This document shows positions 24,199 through 33,316 of a stretch of 64,000 nt of DNA, piece after piece (the first letter of the stretch is position 1; the number at the start of each line of letters is the position of its first letter). Below the pieces are notes generated by a model. The model had not been told where the DNA came from. It was given only the letters and a program-made list of their open reading frames with translations, and ran no database searches. The translations under genes and the position numbers were made by a program. The stretch is from Cognatilysobacter segetis (GTDB taxonomy: Bacteria > Pseudomonadota > Gammaproteobacteria > Xanthomonadales > Xanthomonadaceae), in contig NZ_SMRQ01000007.1 of NCBI RefSeq assembly GCF_004359965.1, positions 1 through 64,000 of the forward strand, read 5' to 3'.

Positions 24199-24645
24199 CT
24201 ATGGTGCCACCGGCCGTGTGGACGCGTCCGCACGGTGCGCGAGTCGCCACAGGCGCAGTTCACGGCGCAGCGGGGCGGCTACCGCGTCGGGCCACGCGAC
24301 TAGCCGACGGCGCCGGCCGTCCGATCGCCAGGCCATGCACGTCAACGGCCCCCTTGCGTCGAGGATGAACTCGTCGACCTTGGCGCCGTCCACGTGCACG
24401 CGGCCGTCGGCGCCGAACACCATGCCGACCGCCGGCGCTCGCAGGACCCGCCGGGCCAGGAGGCCGCCCCAGACGACGACGAGCGGCGCCAGCGACCACG
24501 CGGCCGCGGCCGGAAGGTTCGTCAGGAACAGCCCTGCCCCGCCGAGGAGCCCGATCAGTTGCAGTGCGGCGGCAAGTCTGCGCGAGGGCCGAAGCTCAAG
24601 GCGCAAGGTCGGCGATGCGATGGACCAGTTGCTGCGCGTCGTCAT
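24199..24645 (-). CDS. ygfX: YgfX-like membrane protein (CptA family)
   Basis: A product of about 148 residues with two adjacent membrane helices (about 25-70), then a basic cytoplasmic domain containing GRVHVDGAKVDEF. It overlaps the 3' end of sdhE by about 50 bp, the same pairing as sdhE-ygfX (cptB-cptA) in E. coli. YgfX was reported to affect cell division and shape as a toxin, but its main role may be linked to SdhE. The start is uncertain between ATGs at 24645 and 24660; identification rests mainly on topology and position. Confidence 0.72.
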   Translation of the reverse strand: MTTRSNWSIASPTLRLELRPSRRLAAALQLIGLLGGAGLFLTNLPAAAAWSLAPLVVVWGGLLARRVLRAPAVGMVFGADGRVHVDGAKVDEFILDARGPLTCMAWRSDGRRRRLVAWPDAVAAPLRRELRLWRLAHRADASTRPVAP

Positions 24646-24844
24646 CGTCGAGGCGGTCATGTCCGAGGAAGGCGCGCCAGAGCTTATCGTCCTCGGTCGC
24701 GAGCAACCGTCGGAAAACTTCCTTCTCCGTGTCGGACGACGACGCCCAGCACCGGTCGAGCCAGCGCTCGAGCAACTGGTCGAGCTCGCGCATGCCCCGG
24801 CGGCATCGCCAGCGCAGCGCCTTCAGTTCGACGTCCTGCGTCAT
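24596..24844 (-). CDS. sdhE: FAD assembly factor SdhE
   Basis: Promotes covalent attachment of FAD to SdhA. The 82-residue product is the right size and has the essential RGxxE motif (CRRGMRELD) and the helical context LDQLLERW and LLATEDDKLWRAFLGHD. I used the ATG at 24844 because the conserved protein begins there. It lies 204 bp after sdhB with no gene between and precedes ygfX. Confidence 0.93.
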   Translation of the reverse strand: MTQDVELKALRWRCRRGMRELDQLLERWLDRCWASSSDTEKEVFRRLLATEDDKLWRAFLGHDRLDDDDAQQLVHRIADLAP

Positions 24845-25048
24845 CGCGAGGCCTGCCAGCGCAAGTCCCAGTGCCAGCGCATGGCGAAGGCCGCGGCATT
24901 GCGGGTCGAGCACGGCTGTGCGAAACGCGAGACGCTGCGATCTCTCGGCAAGCGCCACGGTCCCACGGGCACGGGGCCGCGGACGCAGTCCCTCACGACC
25001 GCGATCGGAACGGTCGCGCAGCCGAACGCGCTCGCGTCCATGCCGGCG

Positions 25049-25831
25049 TCAGACGCGGCGCGCGAGCATCAGCTTCTTGATCTCGCCGATCGCGCGTGCC
25101 GGGTTCAGCCCCTTCGGGCAGGTGCGCGCGCAATTCATGATCGTGTGGCAACGGTAGAGCTTGAACGGATCCTCGAGGTCGTCCAGGCGCGCGCCGGTGT
25201 CCTCGTCGCGCGAGTCGACGATCCAGCGGTAGGCCTGCAACAGGATCGCCGGACCGAGGTACCGATCGCCGTTCCACCAGTAGCTCGGGCAGCTGGTCGA
25301 GCAGCAGGCGCACAGGATGCACTCGTAGAGGCCGTCGAGCTTCTTGCGGTCGTCCGGCGACTGCAGGCGCTCGCGATCGCTCGGCGTCGGGCTCTGTGTG
25401 CGCAGCCACGGCTTGATCGACGCGTACTGCGCGTAGAAATGCGTAAGGTCCGGAACCAGGTCCTTGACCACCGGCATGTGCGGCAGCGGATAGATCGCTA
25501 CCTCGCCGGTGCGGCAGTCGTCGATCGCCTTCGTGCAGGCGAGCGTGTTCGTACCGTCGATGTTCATCGCGCACGAGCCGCAGATGCCTTCGCGACAGGA
25601 GCGACGGAACGTCAGCGTCGGGTCGATCTCGTTCTTGATCTTGATCAGCGCGTCCAGAACCATCGGACCGCACGTCGCGAGGTCGACCTCGTACGTATCG
25701 ACGCGCGGATTTGCGTCGTCGTCCGGGTTCCAGCGGTAGACCTTGAAGACGCGCGGCTGCTTCGCGCCGCTGGCGGCGAAGTGACGGCCCTTCTGGATCT
25801 TCGAGTTCTTCGGGAGGCTGAATTCGGCCAT
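25049..25831 (-). CDS. sdhB: succinate dehydrogenase iron-sulfur subunit SdhB
   Basis: Carries electrons from SdhA to quinone. The 260-residue product has the [2Fe-2S] ligands [15 protein letters not shown] with a later TLAC, and the [4Fe-4S]/[3Fe-4S] ligands [16 protein letters not shown] and [12 protein letters not shown]. The ATG at 25831 gives [15 protein letters not shown]. It is the fourth structural gene of sdhCDAB. Confidence 0.97.
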   Translation of the reverse strand: MAEFSLPKNSKIQKGRHFAASGAKQPRVFKVYRWNPDDDANPRVDTYEVDLATCGPMVLDALIKIKNEIDPTLTFRRSCREGICGSCAMNIDGTNTLACTKAIDDCRTGEVAIYPLPHMPVVKDLVPDLTHFYAQYASIKPWLRTQSPTPSDRERLQSPDDRKKLDGLYECILCACCSTSCPSYWWNGDRYLGPAILLQAYRWIVDSRDEDTGARLDDLEDPFKLYRCHTIMNCARTCPKGLNPARAIGEIKKLMLARRV

Positions 25832-25908
25832 GGCGGCTTCCGTGATTCGTGAACGTGATTCGGACCTGCCGACGGGCGAGCGCCCATCACGCAACCCGCG
25901 TCACGGCA

Positions 25909-27702
25909 TCAATAGACGCGCTTCTTCGGCGGCACCGGGGCGACGTCGTTGGTCAGCGTGTAGGCGTGGACGGGCCGGTAATCGATCCGCGTATTGCCCG
26001 CGTCGTCGATCCAGCACAGCGTGTGCTTCATCCAGTTGGCGTCGTCGCGTTCCGGGAAGTCCTCGCGCGCATGGGCGCCGCGCGACTCCGTGCGGTTCTC
26101 CGCCGACACGATCGTGACCAGCGCCTGGTCGAGAAGGTTGGCCAGCTCGAACGTCTCGATGAGGTCCGAATTCCAGACCAGCGAGCGGTCGCTGACGCGC
26201 ACGTCCGCGAACGACGCGTGGATGTCGCGCATCTTGCGCACGCCGTCGGCGAGCGTCTCGCCGGTGCGGAACACCGCGGCGTCGGCCTGCATCGTGCGCT
26301 GCATCCTGTCGCGGATCACCGAGGTCGGCGTGCCGCCATCGGCATTGCGCAGGGCATCCAGGCGCGACAGCGCCTTGTCGCAGGCGTCGGCCGGCAGCGG
26401 CGCGTGCGGCGCGTCACTACGGATCGTCTCGGCACAACGATTGGCCACTGCACGACCGAACACCACCAGGTCGAGCAGCGAGTTGGAGCCCAGGCGGTTC
26501 GCGCCGTGCACGGACACGCAGGCCGCCTCGCCAATGGCGTACAGGCCCGGCACGACCGCATCCGGATCGTCGCCGCGCAACTGCACGACCTCGCCGTGGA
26601 AATTGGTCGGGATGCCGCCCATGTTGTAGTGGACGGTCGGAATGACCGGAATCGGCTGCTTCTCGACGTCGACGCCGGCGAAGATGCGCGCGGATTCCGC
26701 GATGCCCGGCAGCTTCTCGTGGATGACCTCGGGGCCGAGGTGCGTGAGGTCGAGCAGGATGTGGTCGTGATGCTCGCCGACGCCGCGACCCTCGCGGATC
26801 TCCATCGTCATCGCGCGGCTCACCATGTCGCGCGGCGCCAGGTCCTTCACGCTCGGTGCGTAGCGCTCCATGAAGCGCTCGCCGTTGCTGTTGCGCAGGA
26901 TGCCGCCCTCGCCTCGCACGCCTTCCGTGATGAGGCAGCCGGCGCCGTAGATGCCGGTCGGGTGGAACTGCACGAATTCCATGTCCTGCATGCCGAGGCC
27001 GGCGCGCAGGACCATGCCGCCGCCGTCGCCCGTGCAGGTGTGGGCCGACGTCGCGCTGAAGTACGCGCGGCCATAGCCACCGGTCGCGAGCACGGTGCCG
27101 TGCGCGCGGAACAGATGCAGCGTGCCCGACGCCATGTCGAGCGCGAGCACGCCGCGGCAGACGCCGTCGGCATCCATGATCAGGTCGAGCGCGAAGTACT
27201 CGATGAAGAACTGCGCGTCGTGCGCCAGCGACTGCTGGTAGAGCGTGTGCAGGATCGCGTGGCCGGTGCGGTCGGCCGCCGCACAGGTGCGCTGCGCGGG
27301 CGGGCCTTCACCAAAGCGCGTGGTCATGCCGCCGAACGGGCGCTGGTAGATGCGGCCGTCCTCGGTGCGCGAGAACGGCACGCCGTAGTGTTCGAGCTCG
27401 ACGATCGCCGGGATCGCCTCGCGGCACATGTACTCGATCGCGTCCTGGTCGCCCAGCCAGTCGCTGCCCTTCACCGTGTCGAAGAAGTGGTAGCGCCAGT
27501 CGTCTTCGCCCATGTTCGCGAGCGCGGCGGCCACGCCGCCCTGCGCCGCCACCGTGTGCGAGCGCGTCGGGAACACCTTGGTGATGCAGGCGGTCTTCAG
27601 GCCCTTCTGGGCGAGGCCGAACGTGGCGCGCAGACCGGCGCCGCCGGCGCCGACGACGACCATGTCGAAGGTGTGTTCCTGGATGGGATAGGCAGCGGGC
27701 AT
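25909..27702 (-). CDS. sdhA: succinate dehydrogenase flavoprotein subunit SdhA
   Basis: Oxidises succinate to fumarate in the TCA cycle and respiratory chain. The 597-residue product has the FAD fold [15 protein letters not shown], the covalent-FAD region with [11 protein letters not shown], and catalytic elements [15 protein letters not shown] and NMGGIPTN. The gene lies between sdhD and sdhB with short gaps. Confidence 0.98.
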   Translation of the reverse strand: MPAAYPIQEHTFDMVVVGAGGAGLRATFGLAQKGLKTACITKVFPTRSHTVAAQGGVAAALANMGEDDWRYHFFDTVKGSDWLGDQDAIEYMCREAIPAIVELEHYGVPFSRTEDGRIYQRPFGGMTTRFGEGPPAQRTCAAADRTGHAILHTLYQQSLAHDAQFFIEYFALDLIMDADGVCRGVLALDMASGTLHLFRAHGTVLATGGYGRAYFSATSAHTCTGDGGGMVLRAGLGMQDMEFVQFHPTGIYGAGCLITEGVRGEGGILRNSNGERFMERYAPSVKDLAPRDMVSRAMTMEIREGRGVGEHHDHILLDLTHLGPEVIHEKLPGIAESARIFAGVDVEKQPIPVIPTVHYNMGGIPTNFHGEVVQLRGDDPDAVVPGLYAIGEAACVSVHGANRLGSNSLLDLVVFGRAVANRCAETIRSDAPHAPLPADACDKALSRLDALRNADGGTPTSVIRDRMQRTMQADAAVFRTGETLADGVRKMRDIHASFADVRVSDRSLVWNSDLIETFELANLLDQALVTIVSAENRTESRGAHAREDFPERDDANWMKHTLCWIDDAGNTRIDYRPVHAYTLTNDVAPVPPKKRVY

Positions 27703-27718
27703 CGATGGATTCCGGAAA

Positions 27719-28126
27719 TCAGGCGCCGAGCATGACGCGCACGACGGCGAGGACGCTGGCGAGGCCCGCGATCCAGCACGCGAAGACGATGAAGAGCTGC
27801 AGCGCGGTGTAGCGCAGCGCCGTGTGGACGTAGTCCTCGACGATCACCTGCAGGCCGAGGCGCGCGTGCCAGAAGTTGGTGATCAGGAACGCGATCAGCA
27901 GCGTCGCGTTGACCGGGTGGCCGACGCGCGCGCGGACCGTCGCGAAATCCGCGCCCACCAGGGAAACGACCAGGCCCACCGCATAGAGTGCCAACAGGAC
28001 GAGCGCGATGGCGGTCACGCGCTGGACGACGAAATGGTGCGTGCCGTCCTTCGCGGAGCCGAGGCCGCGGGCGACCTTCAGAGGATGGCGCAGGGTCGGC
28101 GGTCGACGACCGGCATTCGTGCTCAT
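27719..28126 (-). CDS. sdhD: succinate dehydrogenase membrane anchor SdhD
   Basis: The 135-residue hydrophobic anchor has three helices. The second, [20 protein letters not shown], carries the His expected for haem b ligation and the DY pair near the quinone site. Its ATG overlaps the sdhC stop by 4 bp. Confidence 0.94.
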   Translation of the reverse strand: MSTNAGRRPPTLRHPLKVARGLGSAKDGTHHFVVQRVTAIALVLLALYAVGLVVSLVGADFATVRARVGHPVNATLLIAFLITNFWHARLGLQVIVEDYVHTALRYTALQLFIVFACWIAGLASVLAVVRVMLGA

Positions 28127-28518
28127 GCGGCACCCCACTTCTGCATCGCCAGCACCCAGATCACCGCGGTGAGCACGAGGCTGCCAACGATCGAGATCCA
28201 GGCGCTCCTGACGAAATCCGGCACGGCGACGGCGACGCCTACGTCCTGCAGCAGGTGACGGATGCCGTTGAGCAGGTGGTAGGCCAGCGCCCACGACCAG
28301 CCGAACATCAGGAGGAAGCCGAGCGGCGAGCGGGCGGCGTCGGTGAAATCGTCCCAGCTCTGCGCACCCCCGGCGAGGGCGACGAGGCCCCAGGCGATCA
28401 GCAGGCTGCCGAGCGAAAGGACGACTCCCGTCGCGCGATGCAGGATGGAGCTGACCATCTGCACCTGCCAGCGGTAGACCTGCAGGTGCGGTGACAACGG
28501 ACGTTCGCGGTACGCCAT
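28123..28518 (-). CDS. sdhC: succinate dehydrogenase cytochrome b556 subunit SdhC
   Basis: The 131-residue anchor has three helices and the family motifs RPLSPHLQVYRW, SILHRATGVVL and YHLLNGIRHLLQD with the haem His. I chose the ATG at 28518; an in-frame upstream ATG would add about a dozen residues without family similarity. Confidence 0.95.
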   Translation of the reverse strand: MAYRERPLSPHLQVYRWQVQMVSSILHRATGVVLSLGSLLIAWGLVALAGGAQSWDDFTDAARSPLGFLLMFGWSWALAYHLLNGIRHLLQDVGVAVAVPDFVRSAWISIVGSLVLTAVIWVLAMQKWGAA

Positions 28519-28568
28519 GCGGAGGCTCTCGTTCGGATGCGGCGCTGCCGCGGGCATTGCGGGCGACG

Positions 28569-28751
28569 CTAGAAATCGATGCAGCGGCCGTCCTTTTCCC
28601 AATCCCCGTAGCGCGTCGGCTCGGGACCGGGGCGCCCGCCGATCTCGCGCCGAAGCGGCTGCGCGGGGGTCGCAGGCGTGTCGCCGGAAAGCGGATTTTC
28701 CGGGGTTTCCTGCGGGGACTCGGGGGGCGTGTGGCCTATCATTCCAGCCAT
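28569..28751 (-). CDS. DUF1674 / SDHAF4-type succinate dehydrogenase assembly factor
   Basis: A 60-residue protein with a disordered Pro/Glu-rich first half and the C-terminal signature GPEPTRYGDWEKDGRCIDF, the DUF1674 motif shared with the mitochondrial SDHAF4 factor that chaperones flavinated SdhA. It sits 50 bp upstream of sdhC on the same strand, so the operon carries both an SDHAF4 homologue and SdhE. The ATG at 28751 is the only good start. Confidence 0.9.
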   Translation of the reverse strand: MAGMIGHTPPESPQETPENPLSGDTPATPAQPLRREIGGRPGPEPTRYGDWEKDGRCIDF

Positions 28752-28771
28752 CTAGCTTAAGTCCGGGCCCT

Positions 28772-29617
28772 ATGTCTGACAACCCGCAGTATGGAAACGC
28801 GGAAACCTTCGCGCTTCCCGGGCTACGCGCGATCGCACTCGTCGGACGCGATGCCGTGCCATTCGCGCAGGCGCAGTTCATGAACGACGTCGCCGCGCTC
28901 GCCGATGGCCATTGGCAGTGGAACGGCTGGCTCGACCCGAAGGGGCGCGTGCAGGCGCTGTTCGCGTTGCTGCGGGTCGACGCCGAAACACTCTGGCTGG
29001 TGACCACCGCGGACGACGCGTTCGACACGGCGCTTTCCCGTTTCATTTTCCGCAGCAAGGTGCGCATCGGCGCCCTGCCGCTGCAGACGTCGGGCGCGCT
29101 CCGCACGCCGGCCGCCGCGCGCGGCGCCACGTTCGCGCGCGACGGCGACTCGGTCGAGCTCGACCTGTCGGCCGATGGCGGCGCACGCACGCTGCGTTTG
29201 GCGCCCGGCTCAGCGCAGCCTTCGCCCGCGGGCGAGGCCGCCTGGTGGCGCCTCGACATCGTGCACGGCTGGCCCGCCGTTCCCGGCGCCAGGCTGGCCG
29301 ACTGGACGCCCCAGCAGCTGTCATTGCAGCGCCTGCACGCCTTCAGCGTGAAGAAGGGCTGCTATCCGGGCCAGGAAATCGTCGCGCGCACGCATTTCCT
29401 CGGGCGCGCCAAGCGCGGCCTCGCACGCGTACGTGCAGCAGGCGCGAAGGCCGGCGACGTCGTGCACGACGCGGGCGGTCGCGACGTCGGCGCGATCGTC
29501 GCCTGCGTCGGCGACGAGGCGCTCGCCGTACTGCCGCTCGAACCGGCCGACGCGAGCTACCGTCTCGGTGACGCCACCATCGATCGCCTCACGTTCGAGG
29601 ACGGGCTCTCACGCTGA
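28772..29617 (+). CDS. ygfZ: YgfZ/GcvT-family folate-binding protein
   Basis: Supports iron-sulfur cluster enzymes, probably through tetrahydrofolate. The 281-residue product has the signature KGCYPGQE (conserved Cys) and GWLDPKGRVQALF in the N-terminal domain. It diverges from the SDHAF4-sdh operon with only 20 bp between the start codons, which fits a role near an Fe-S enzyme and implies overlapping promoters. Confidence 0.93.
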   Translation: MSDNPQYGNAETFALPGLRAIALVGRDAVPFAQAQFMNDVAALADGHWQWNGWLDPKGRVQALFALLRVDAETLWLVTTADDAFDTALSRFIFRSKVRIGALPLQTSGALRTPAAARGATFARDGDSVELDLSADGGARTLRLAPGSAQPSPAGEAAWWRLDIVHGWPAVPGARLADWTPQQLSLQRLHAFSVKKGCYPGQEIVARTHFLGRAKRGLARVRAAGAKAGDVVHDAGGRDVGAIVACVGDEALAVLPLEPADASYRLGDATIDRLTFEDGLSR

Positions 29618-29698
29618 GGACGACGGGGTTCCGCTTCACCCGGGCCGTCCGCAGGGCTGCGCAGCCGGGTGCCGATACCGCGAGCTGCATGGCGTCCG

Positions 29699-31984
29699 TC
29701 AGGACGAGGCGTCGCGGCGCGCGAGCGTCGCGGCCGCCTCGACGATCTCGTCGTCACCGGGAATCACCAGGAACGCCGCCCCGGCGAGCGGCGTGTACGT
29801 GTCCGCGCCGACCACGCGCGCCAACCGCGTTTCGCCGAGCCCGCCTTCGACCAGCGCGGTGATGACGCCCTCGCCCACGCTGGCGCTGCGGCGTCCCTCG
29901 TCGACCACCAGCACGCGCCGGGCCGACCGCGCCTGCTCAACGATCCACGCGTCGTTGAGCGGCACGAGCCATCGCAGATCGACCACGCGGACCTTCCAGC
30001 CGTGCTGCGCCTCGATGCGCCGCGCGGCGCGCAGGCTCATCGGCACGCCGTTGCCGTACGTCACGATGACGAGGTCGTCGCCCTCGCCGTAGGCACGGCC
30101 CTCGCCCACCGCCATGGCCTCGCCCGGCGCAGGGAACTGCGTGAGCCACAGGCCGTCGCCCGGCTCGTACAGATCCTTGGTCATGTACAGCGCGATCGGC
30201 TCGAGGAAGATGCTCACGCGGCCATCGACCTTCGCCAGCGCCATCAGCGTGCGCAACATCGTCACGGCATCGTCGCCGCGCGAGGGACAACCCACAATCA
30301 GGCCCGGGATATCCCGCAACGCGGTGATCGAGTTGTCGTTGTGGAAGTGCCCGCCGAAGCCACGCTGGTAGCCCAAGCCCGCCATGCGCACGACCAGGGG
30401 ATTGCGGTACTGGTCGTTGCTGAAGAACTGCAGGCTCGACGCCTCGCCGCGGATCTGGTCGCCCGCGGTGTGGAAATACGCGAGGTACTGGATCTCGGGC
30501 ACCGGCAGCATGCCCATGTTCGCGAAGCCCTGTGCGAGGCCGAAGATCATCGTCTCGTCGAGCAGCGTATTGAACACGCGGCGCGGGCCAAGCGCCTTGT
30601 AGAGGCCCTTGGTCACCGTATAGACGCCGCCCTTCTGCGCGACGTCCTCGCCGAACAGCAAGGTCTCCGGATACTTCGCGAACAGGTCGTGCAGCGCGTT
30701 GTTGATCTGGATCGCGAGATGACGCGGCGGCTGGGCCTCCGGCAGCTTCGCCTCACCGCCGAACACGTCGGTGCGGCGCTGCGCGTAGTCCGTGCGCTCG
30801 GCTTCGGCCTTCACCGCCGCGGGCGTGTACGGCGCGAGCGGCGCGATCACCTCCTCCAGCGTCTGGATCTTCGGGCGGCGATCGGCTTCCTCCGCGGCGG
30901 CGAAGCACTTGCGTCGCGTCGACTCGTAGAGCTCGATCACCTCGTCCTTCGACATCAGGCCCGACTCCAGCGCGATGGCGGCGGACCGCAGCAACGGGTC
31001 GCTGGCCTCGACGGCGCACAGCTCCTCGATCGAGCGCCATTCGATCTCGAAGTCGGTGCCGGCATGGCCCATGATCCGCGTGGTCTTGAGGTGCAGGAAC
31101 GTCGGGCGCCGCGTGCGTCGGCAGTGCTCCACGGCGCGCTGCACGTCGCCGTAGCCGGACGCGAGGTCGAGGCCGTCGGCGAAGAAGTAATCGAGACCGG
31201 GCATCTGCTGGAAGCGGTTGGCGATCCAGCCAGTCGGCGTCTTGACCGAGATGCCGATGCCGTTGTCCTCGCAGACGAACAGCACGGGCGCCGGGAGCTT
31301 CTGGTAAGCGGTCCAGGCCGCGGCATTGAACGCCGTCTGCGCCGTCGCGTGGTTGGAGGACGCGTCGCCGAACGAGCAGATCGCGATCGAGTCGTCCGGA
31401 ATCGGCAGCGCGTGGCCGATACGGCGCGCGGTCTCGATCGCGATCGCGGTGCCGAGCGCCTTCGGCAGATGCGAGGCGATCGTCGACGTCTGCGGCAACA
31501 CCCACAACGGCTTGCTGCCCCATACCTTGTGGCGCCCACCGCTGGCCGGGTCTTCCGCGCTCGCGGCGAAGCTGAGCGCCGAATCCATGACCGGATCCAT
31601 GCCCGGAAGCTTGCGGAACCGCTCGGCCATGAAACCGCCGGAGCGGTAATGCAGGAACGCCGGATCGGTGTGGCGCGTCAGCCGCGCGACCATCGCGTTG
31701 CCCTCGTGCCCGCTGCTGCCGATTGTGTAGAAGACCTTGTTCTGCACGCGCAGCACGCGCGCCATCAGGTCCAGGTGGCGGCTGATCAGCTGCGACTCGA
31801 ACAACTCGCGGAAACCGCGCGCATCGAGTGCGCTGCCGTCCAGGATCGCTTCGGTCGGCGCGGGACGCGCGTCGGGCCGGCCGTCCCAGGCTGTTACGAA
31901 CTCGCTGAAATTGACGTCGCAGATCTCGGCGCGGTTGAGCCCTTTCATGCGGGCGGGAATCGGGTTCGGGAGCGTGGCGGCCAT
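29699..31984 (-). CDS. thiamine-dependent 2-oxoacid dehydrogenase E1, fused alpha-beta
   Basis: Decarboxylates a branched-chain or related 2-oxoacid and passes the acyl group to E2. The 761-residue product joins an alpha-like half (about 1-370) to a beta-like half (about 420-755). The TPP-binding segment is SFGDASSNHATAQTAFNAA followed by EDNGIG, so the usual GDG is GDA. The beta half has LLFGEDVAQKGGVYTVTKGL and PEIQYLAYFHTAGDQ. No E2 or E3 gene is nearby. Fusion at gene level is seen in some Xanthomonadaceae and Bacteroidetes. The substrate cannot be told from sequence. Confidence 0.92.
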   Translation of the reverse strand: MAATLPNPIPARMKGLNRAEICDVNFSEFVTAWDGRPDARPAPTEAILDGSALDARGFRELFESQLISRHLDLMARVLRVQNKVFYTIGSSGHEGNAMVARLTRHTDPAFLHYRSGGFMAERFRKLPGMDPVMDSALSFAASAEDPASGGRHKVWGSKPLWVLPQTSTIASHLPKALGTAIAIETARRIGHALPIPDDSIAICSFGDASSNHATAQTAFNAAAWTAYQKLPAPVLFVCEDNGIGISVKTPTGWIANRFQQMPGLDYFFADGLDLASGYGDVQRAVEHCRRTRRPTFLHLKTTRIMGHAGTDFEIEWRSIEELCAVEASDPLLRSAAIALESGLMSKDEVIELYESTRRKCFAAAEEADRRPKIQTLEEVIAPLAPYTPAAVKAEAERTDYAQRRTDVFGGEAKLPEAQPPRHLAIQINNALHDLFAKYPETLLFGEDVAQKGGVYTVTKGLYKALGPRRVFNTLLDETMIFGLAQGFANMGMLPVPEIQYLAYFHTAGDQIRGEASSLQFFSNDQYRNPLVVRMAGLGYQRGFGGHFHNDNSITALRDIPGLIVGCPSRGDDAVTMLRTLMALAKVDGRVSIFLEPIALYMTKDLYEPGDGLWLTQFPAPGEAMAVGEGRAYGEGDDLVIVTYGNGVPMSLRAARRIEAQHGWKVRVVDLRWLVPLNDAWIVEQARSARRVLVVDEGRRSASVGEGVITALVEGGLGETRLARVVGADTYTPLAGAAFLVIPGDDEIVEAAATLARRDASS

Positions 31985-32028
31985 GCGGTCATCCGGGCGG
32001 GTCGCGACCCGCCGTGCGTCGTGGGATA

Positions 32029-32670
32029 TCAGGAGGAATGTGCGATCAGCGCGGCGGCACGCGCATCGGGGTCGACCATCGCGACGAAGCCGGGCGTGGC
32101 GCGCACGCGGGACAGCCAGCGGCGCATCGCCGGGTAGTCGTCGAGCGACACGCCGCCGTGCGGCGCGACGTCGGTGTAGGCGAACAGGGCGATGTCGGCG
32201 ATGCCGTAGGCGTCACCGGTGAACCAGTCGTGCGATTGCAGGTGCCGCTCCATCACGCGCAGCGCATCGTGCGAGCGCTCGCGCAGGCGAGGCAGGTCCG
32301 CGCGGCGCGGCGAATCGGCCGGGGTCCAGCCGCAGATGAAGCGCGCGACCGCGATGTACGGCTCGTGGCTGTACTGCTCGAAGAACATCCAGCTCAGGGC
32401 CTGGGCGCGCTGCCAGGCATCGGCCGGCAGGTAGGGCGTGCCCTCCGCGAGCCAGCACAGGATCGCATTGGACTCGACGAGGACGCGCCCGTCGTCGAGT
32501 TCGAGCATCGGCACCTTGCCGTTGGGATTCTTCGCGAGGTACCCGGGCGTGCGTGTCGCGCCCGTGCTGCTGTCGGTCTCAACCCACCGGTACGGGCGGC
32601 CGAGTTGCTCGAGCAGCAACCGCACCTTGTGGCAATTGCCCGACGACGAAAAGCCGTTGACGGTGATCAC
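32029..32670 (-). CDS. glutathione S-transferase family protein
   Basis: A 213-residue GST. The thioredoxin-like domain begins ITVNGFSSSGNCHKVRLLLE, with the Ser/Asn active-site stretch, and has LVESNAILCWLAEGT; the C-terminal helical domain includes TGDAYGIADIALFAYTDV. It starts with GTG at 32670 in a GTGA overlap with the upstream acetyltransferase gene. Confidence 0.93.
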   Translation of the reverse strand: MITVNGFSSSGNCHKVRLLLEQLGRPYRWVETDSSTGATRTPGYLAKNPNGKVPMLELDDGRVLVESNAILCWLAEGTPYLPADAWQRAQALSWMFFEQYSHEPYIAVARFICGWTPADSPRRADLPRLRERSHDALRVMERHLQSHDWFTGDAYGIADIALFAYTDVAPHGGVSLDDYPAMRRWLSRVRATPGFVAMVDPDARAAALIAHSS

Positions 32671-33215
32671 GCCGCGGCCCCGCGACGCGCACGCCACTCG
32701 TCGCGCGTCTGGCTCCAGATGTCGATCTGGAACCTGTCGTGCGGCGGCTGGAACACGCCGCGCCCGCGGTTCGTCGCGCCGAGGCGCCTTGCGACGTTCT
32801 GCGACGCGGTATTGGCCACGTCGATCGAGTGGATGATCTCCGTCCAGCCGAGGTTGTCGAATGCCCAGTCCATGGCCGCCGCGCAGGCTTCCGTGGCGTA
32901 GCCCTTGCCCCAAGCGTCGGGATGCAGCGCGTACCCGACCTCCGTGCCCGGCCAACCCGCGGGCTGCCACGGGCCGGCCTGGCCCATCCAGAGACCCGTC
33001 GCCTTCTCTTCGATCGCGAACATGCCGAAACCCTGGAGTGCCCAAGCGCCCGGCATCTGCAGGAAGCGTCGCCAGGCGTCGCCCAGCACCAGCGGGCCGC
33101 CGATGTGGTGCGTCTCGGGTGCGGTGAACATTTCCGCGTAGCGCGGGAAGTCGTCCTGCCGCCACTGGCGCAGGATCAACCGCTCGGTTTCCAGGCGGGG
33201 GCCGTGCTCCGACAT
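32667..33215 (-). CDS. GNAT family N-acetyltransferase (RimJ/RimL type)
   Basis: A 182-residue acetyltransferase: LETERLILRQWRQDDF is the RimJ-like start, EVGYALHPDAWGKGYATEA is the acetyl-CoA-binding motif, and NTASQNVARRLGA follows. The substrate is unknown. Translationally coupled to the GST gene. Confidence 0.92.
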   Translation of the reverse strand: MSEHGPRLETERLILRQWRQDDFPRYAEMFTAPETHHIGGPLVLGDAWRRFLQMPGAWALQGFGMFAIEEKATGLWMGQAGPWQPAGWPGTEVGYALHPDAWGKGYATEACAAAMDWAFDNLGWTEIIHSIDVANTASQNVARRLGATNRGRGVFQPPHDRFQIDIWSQTRDEWRARRGAAA

Positions 33216-33316
33216 GCTCGCTTCCTCTGCTCGGCGACGCGTGCGTCGCGGACGATTCGAACGGCGCCGCACGCCGGCGCCGACTCGGGGACCGGCCGGG
33301 GGGCCGGCTCCGTCGA

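Noticed and set aside
24199-24844. sdhE-ygfX as a plasmid-type toxin-antitoxin system
   Set aside because: SdhE has the RGxxE motif of an FAD assembly factor and sits in the sdh operon, so a housekeeping role explains the pair better.
33216-33316. GC-rich inverted repeats between the GNAT and gcdH genes as a terminator
   Set aside because: Stems such as CCGGCC/GGCCGG can form but no T tract follows on either strand, and several alternative pairings exist, so I do not call it.
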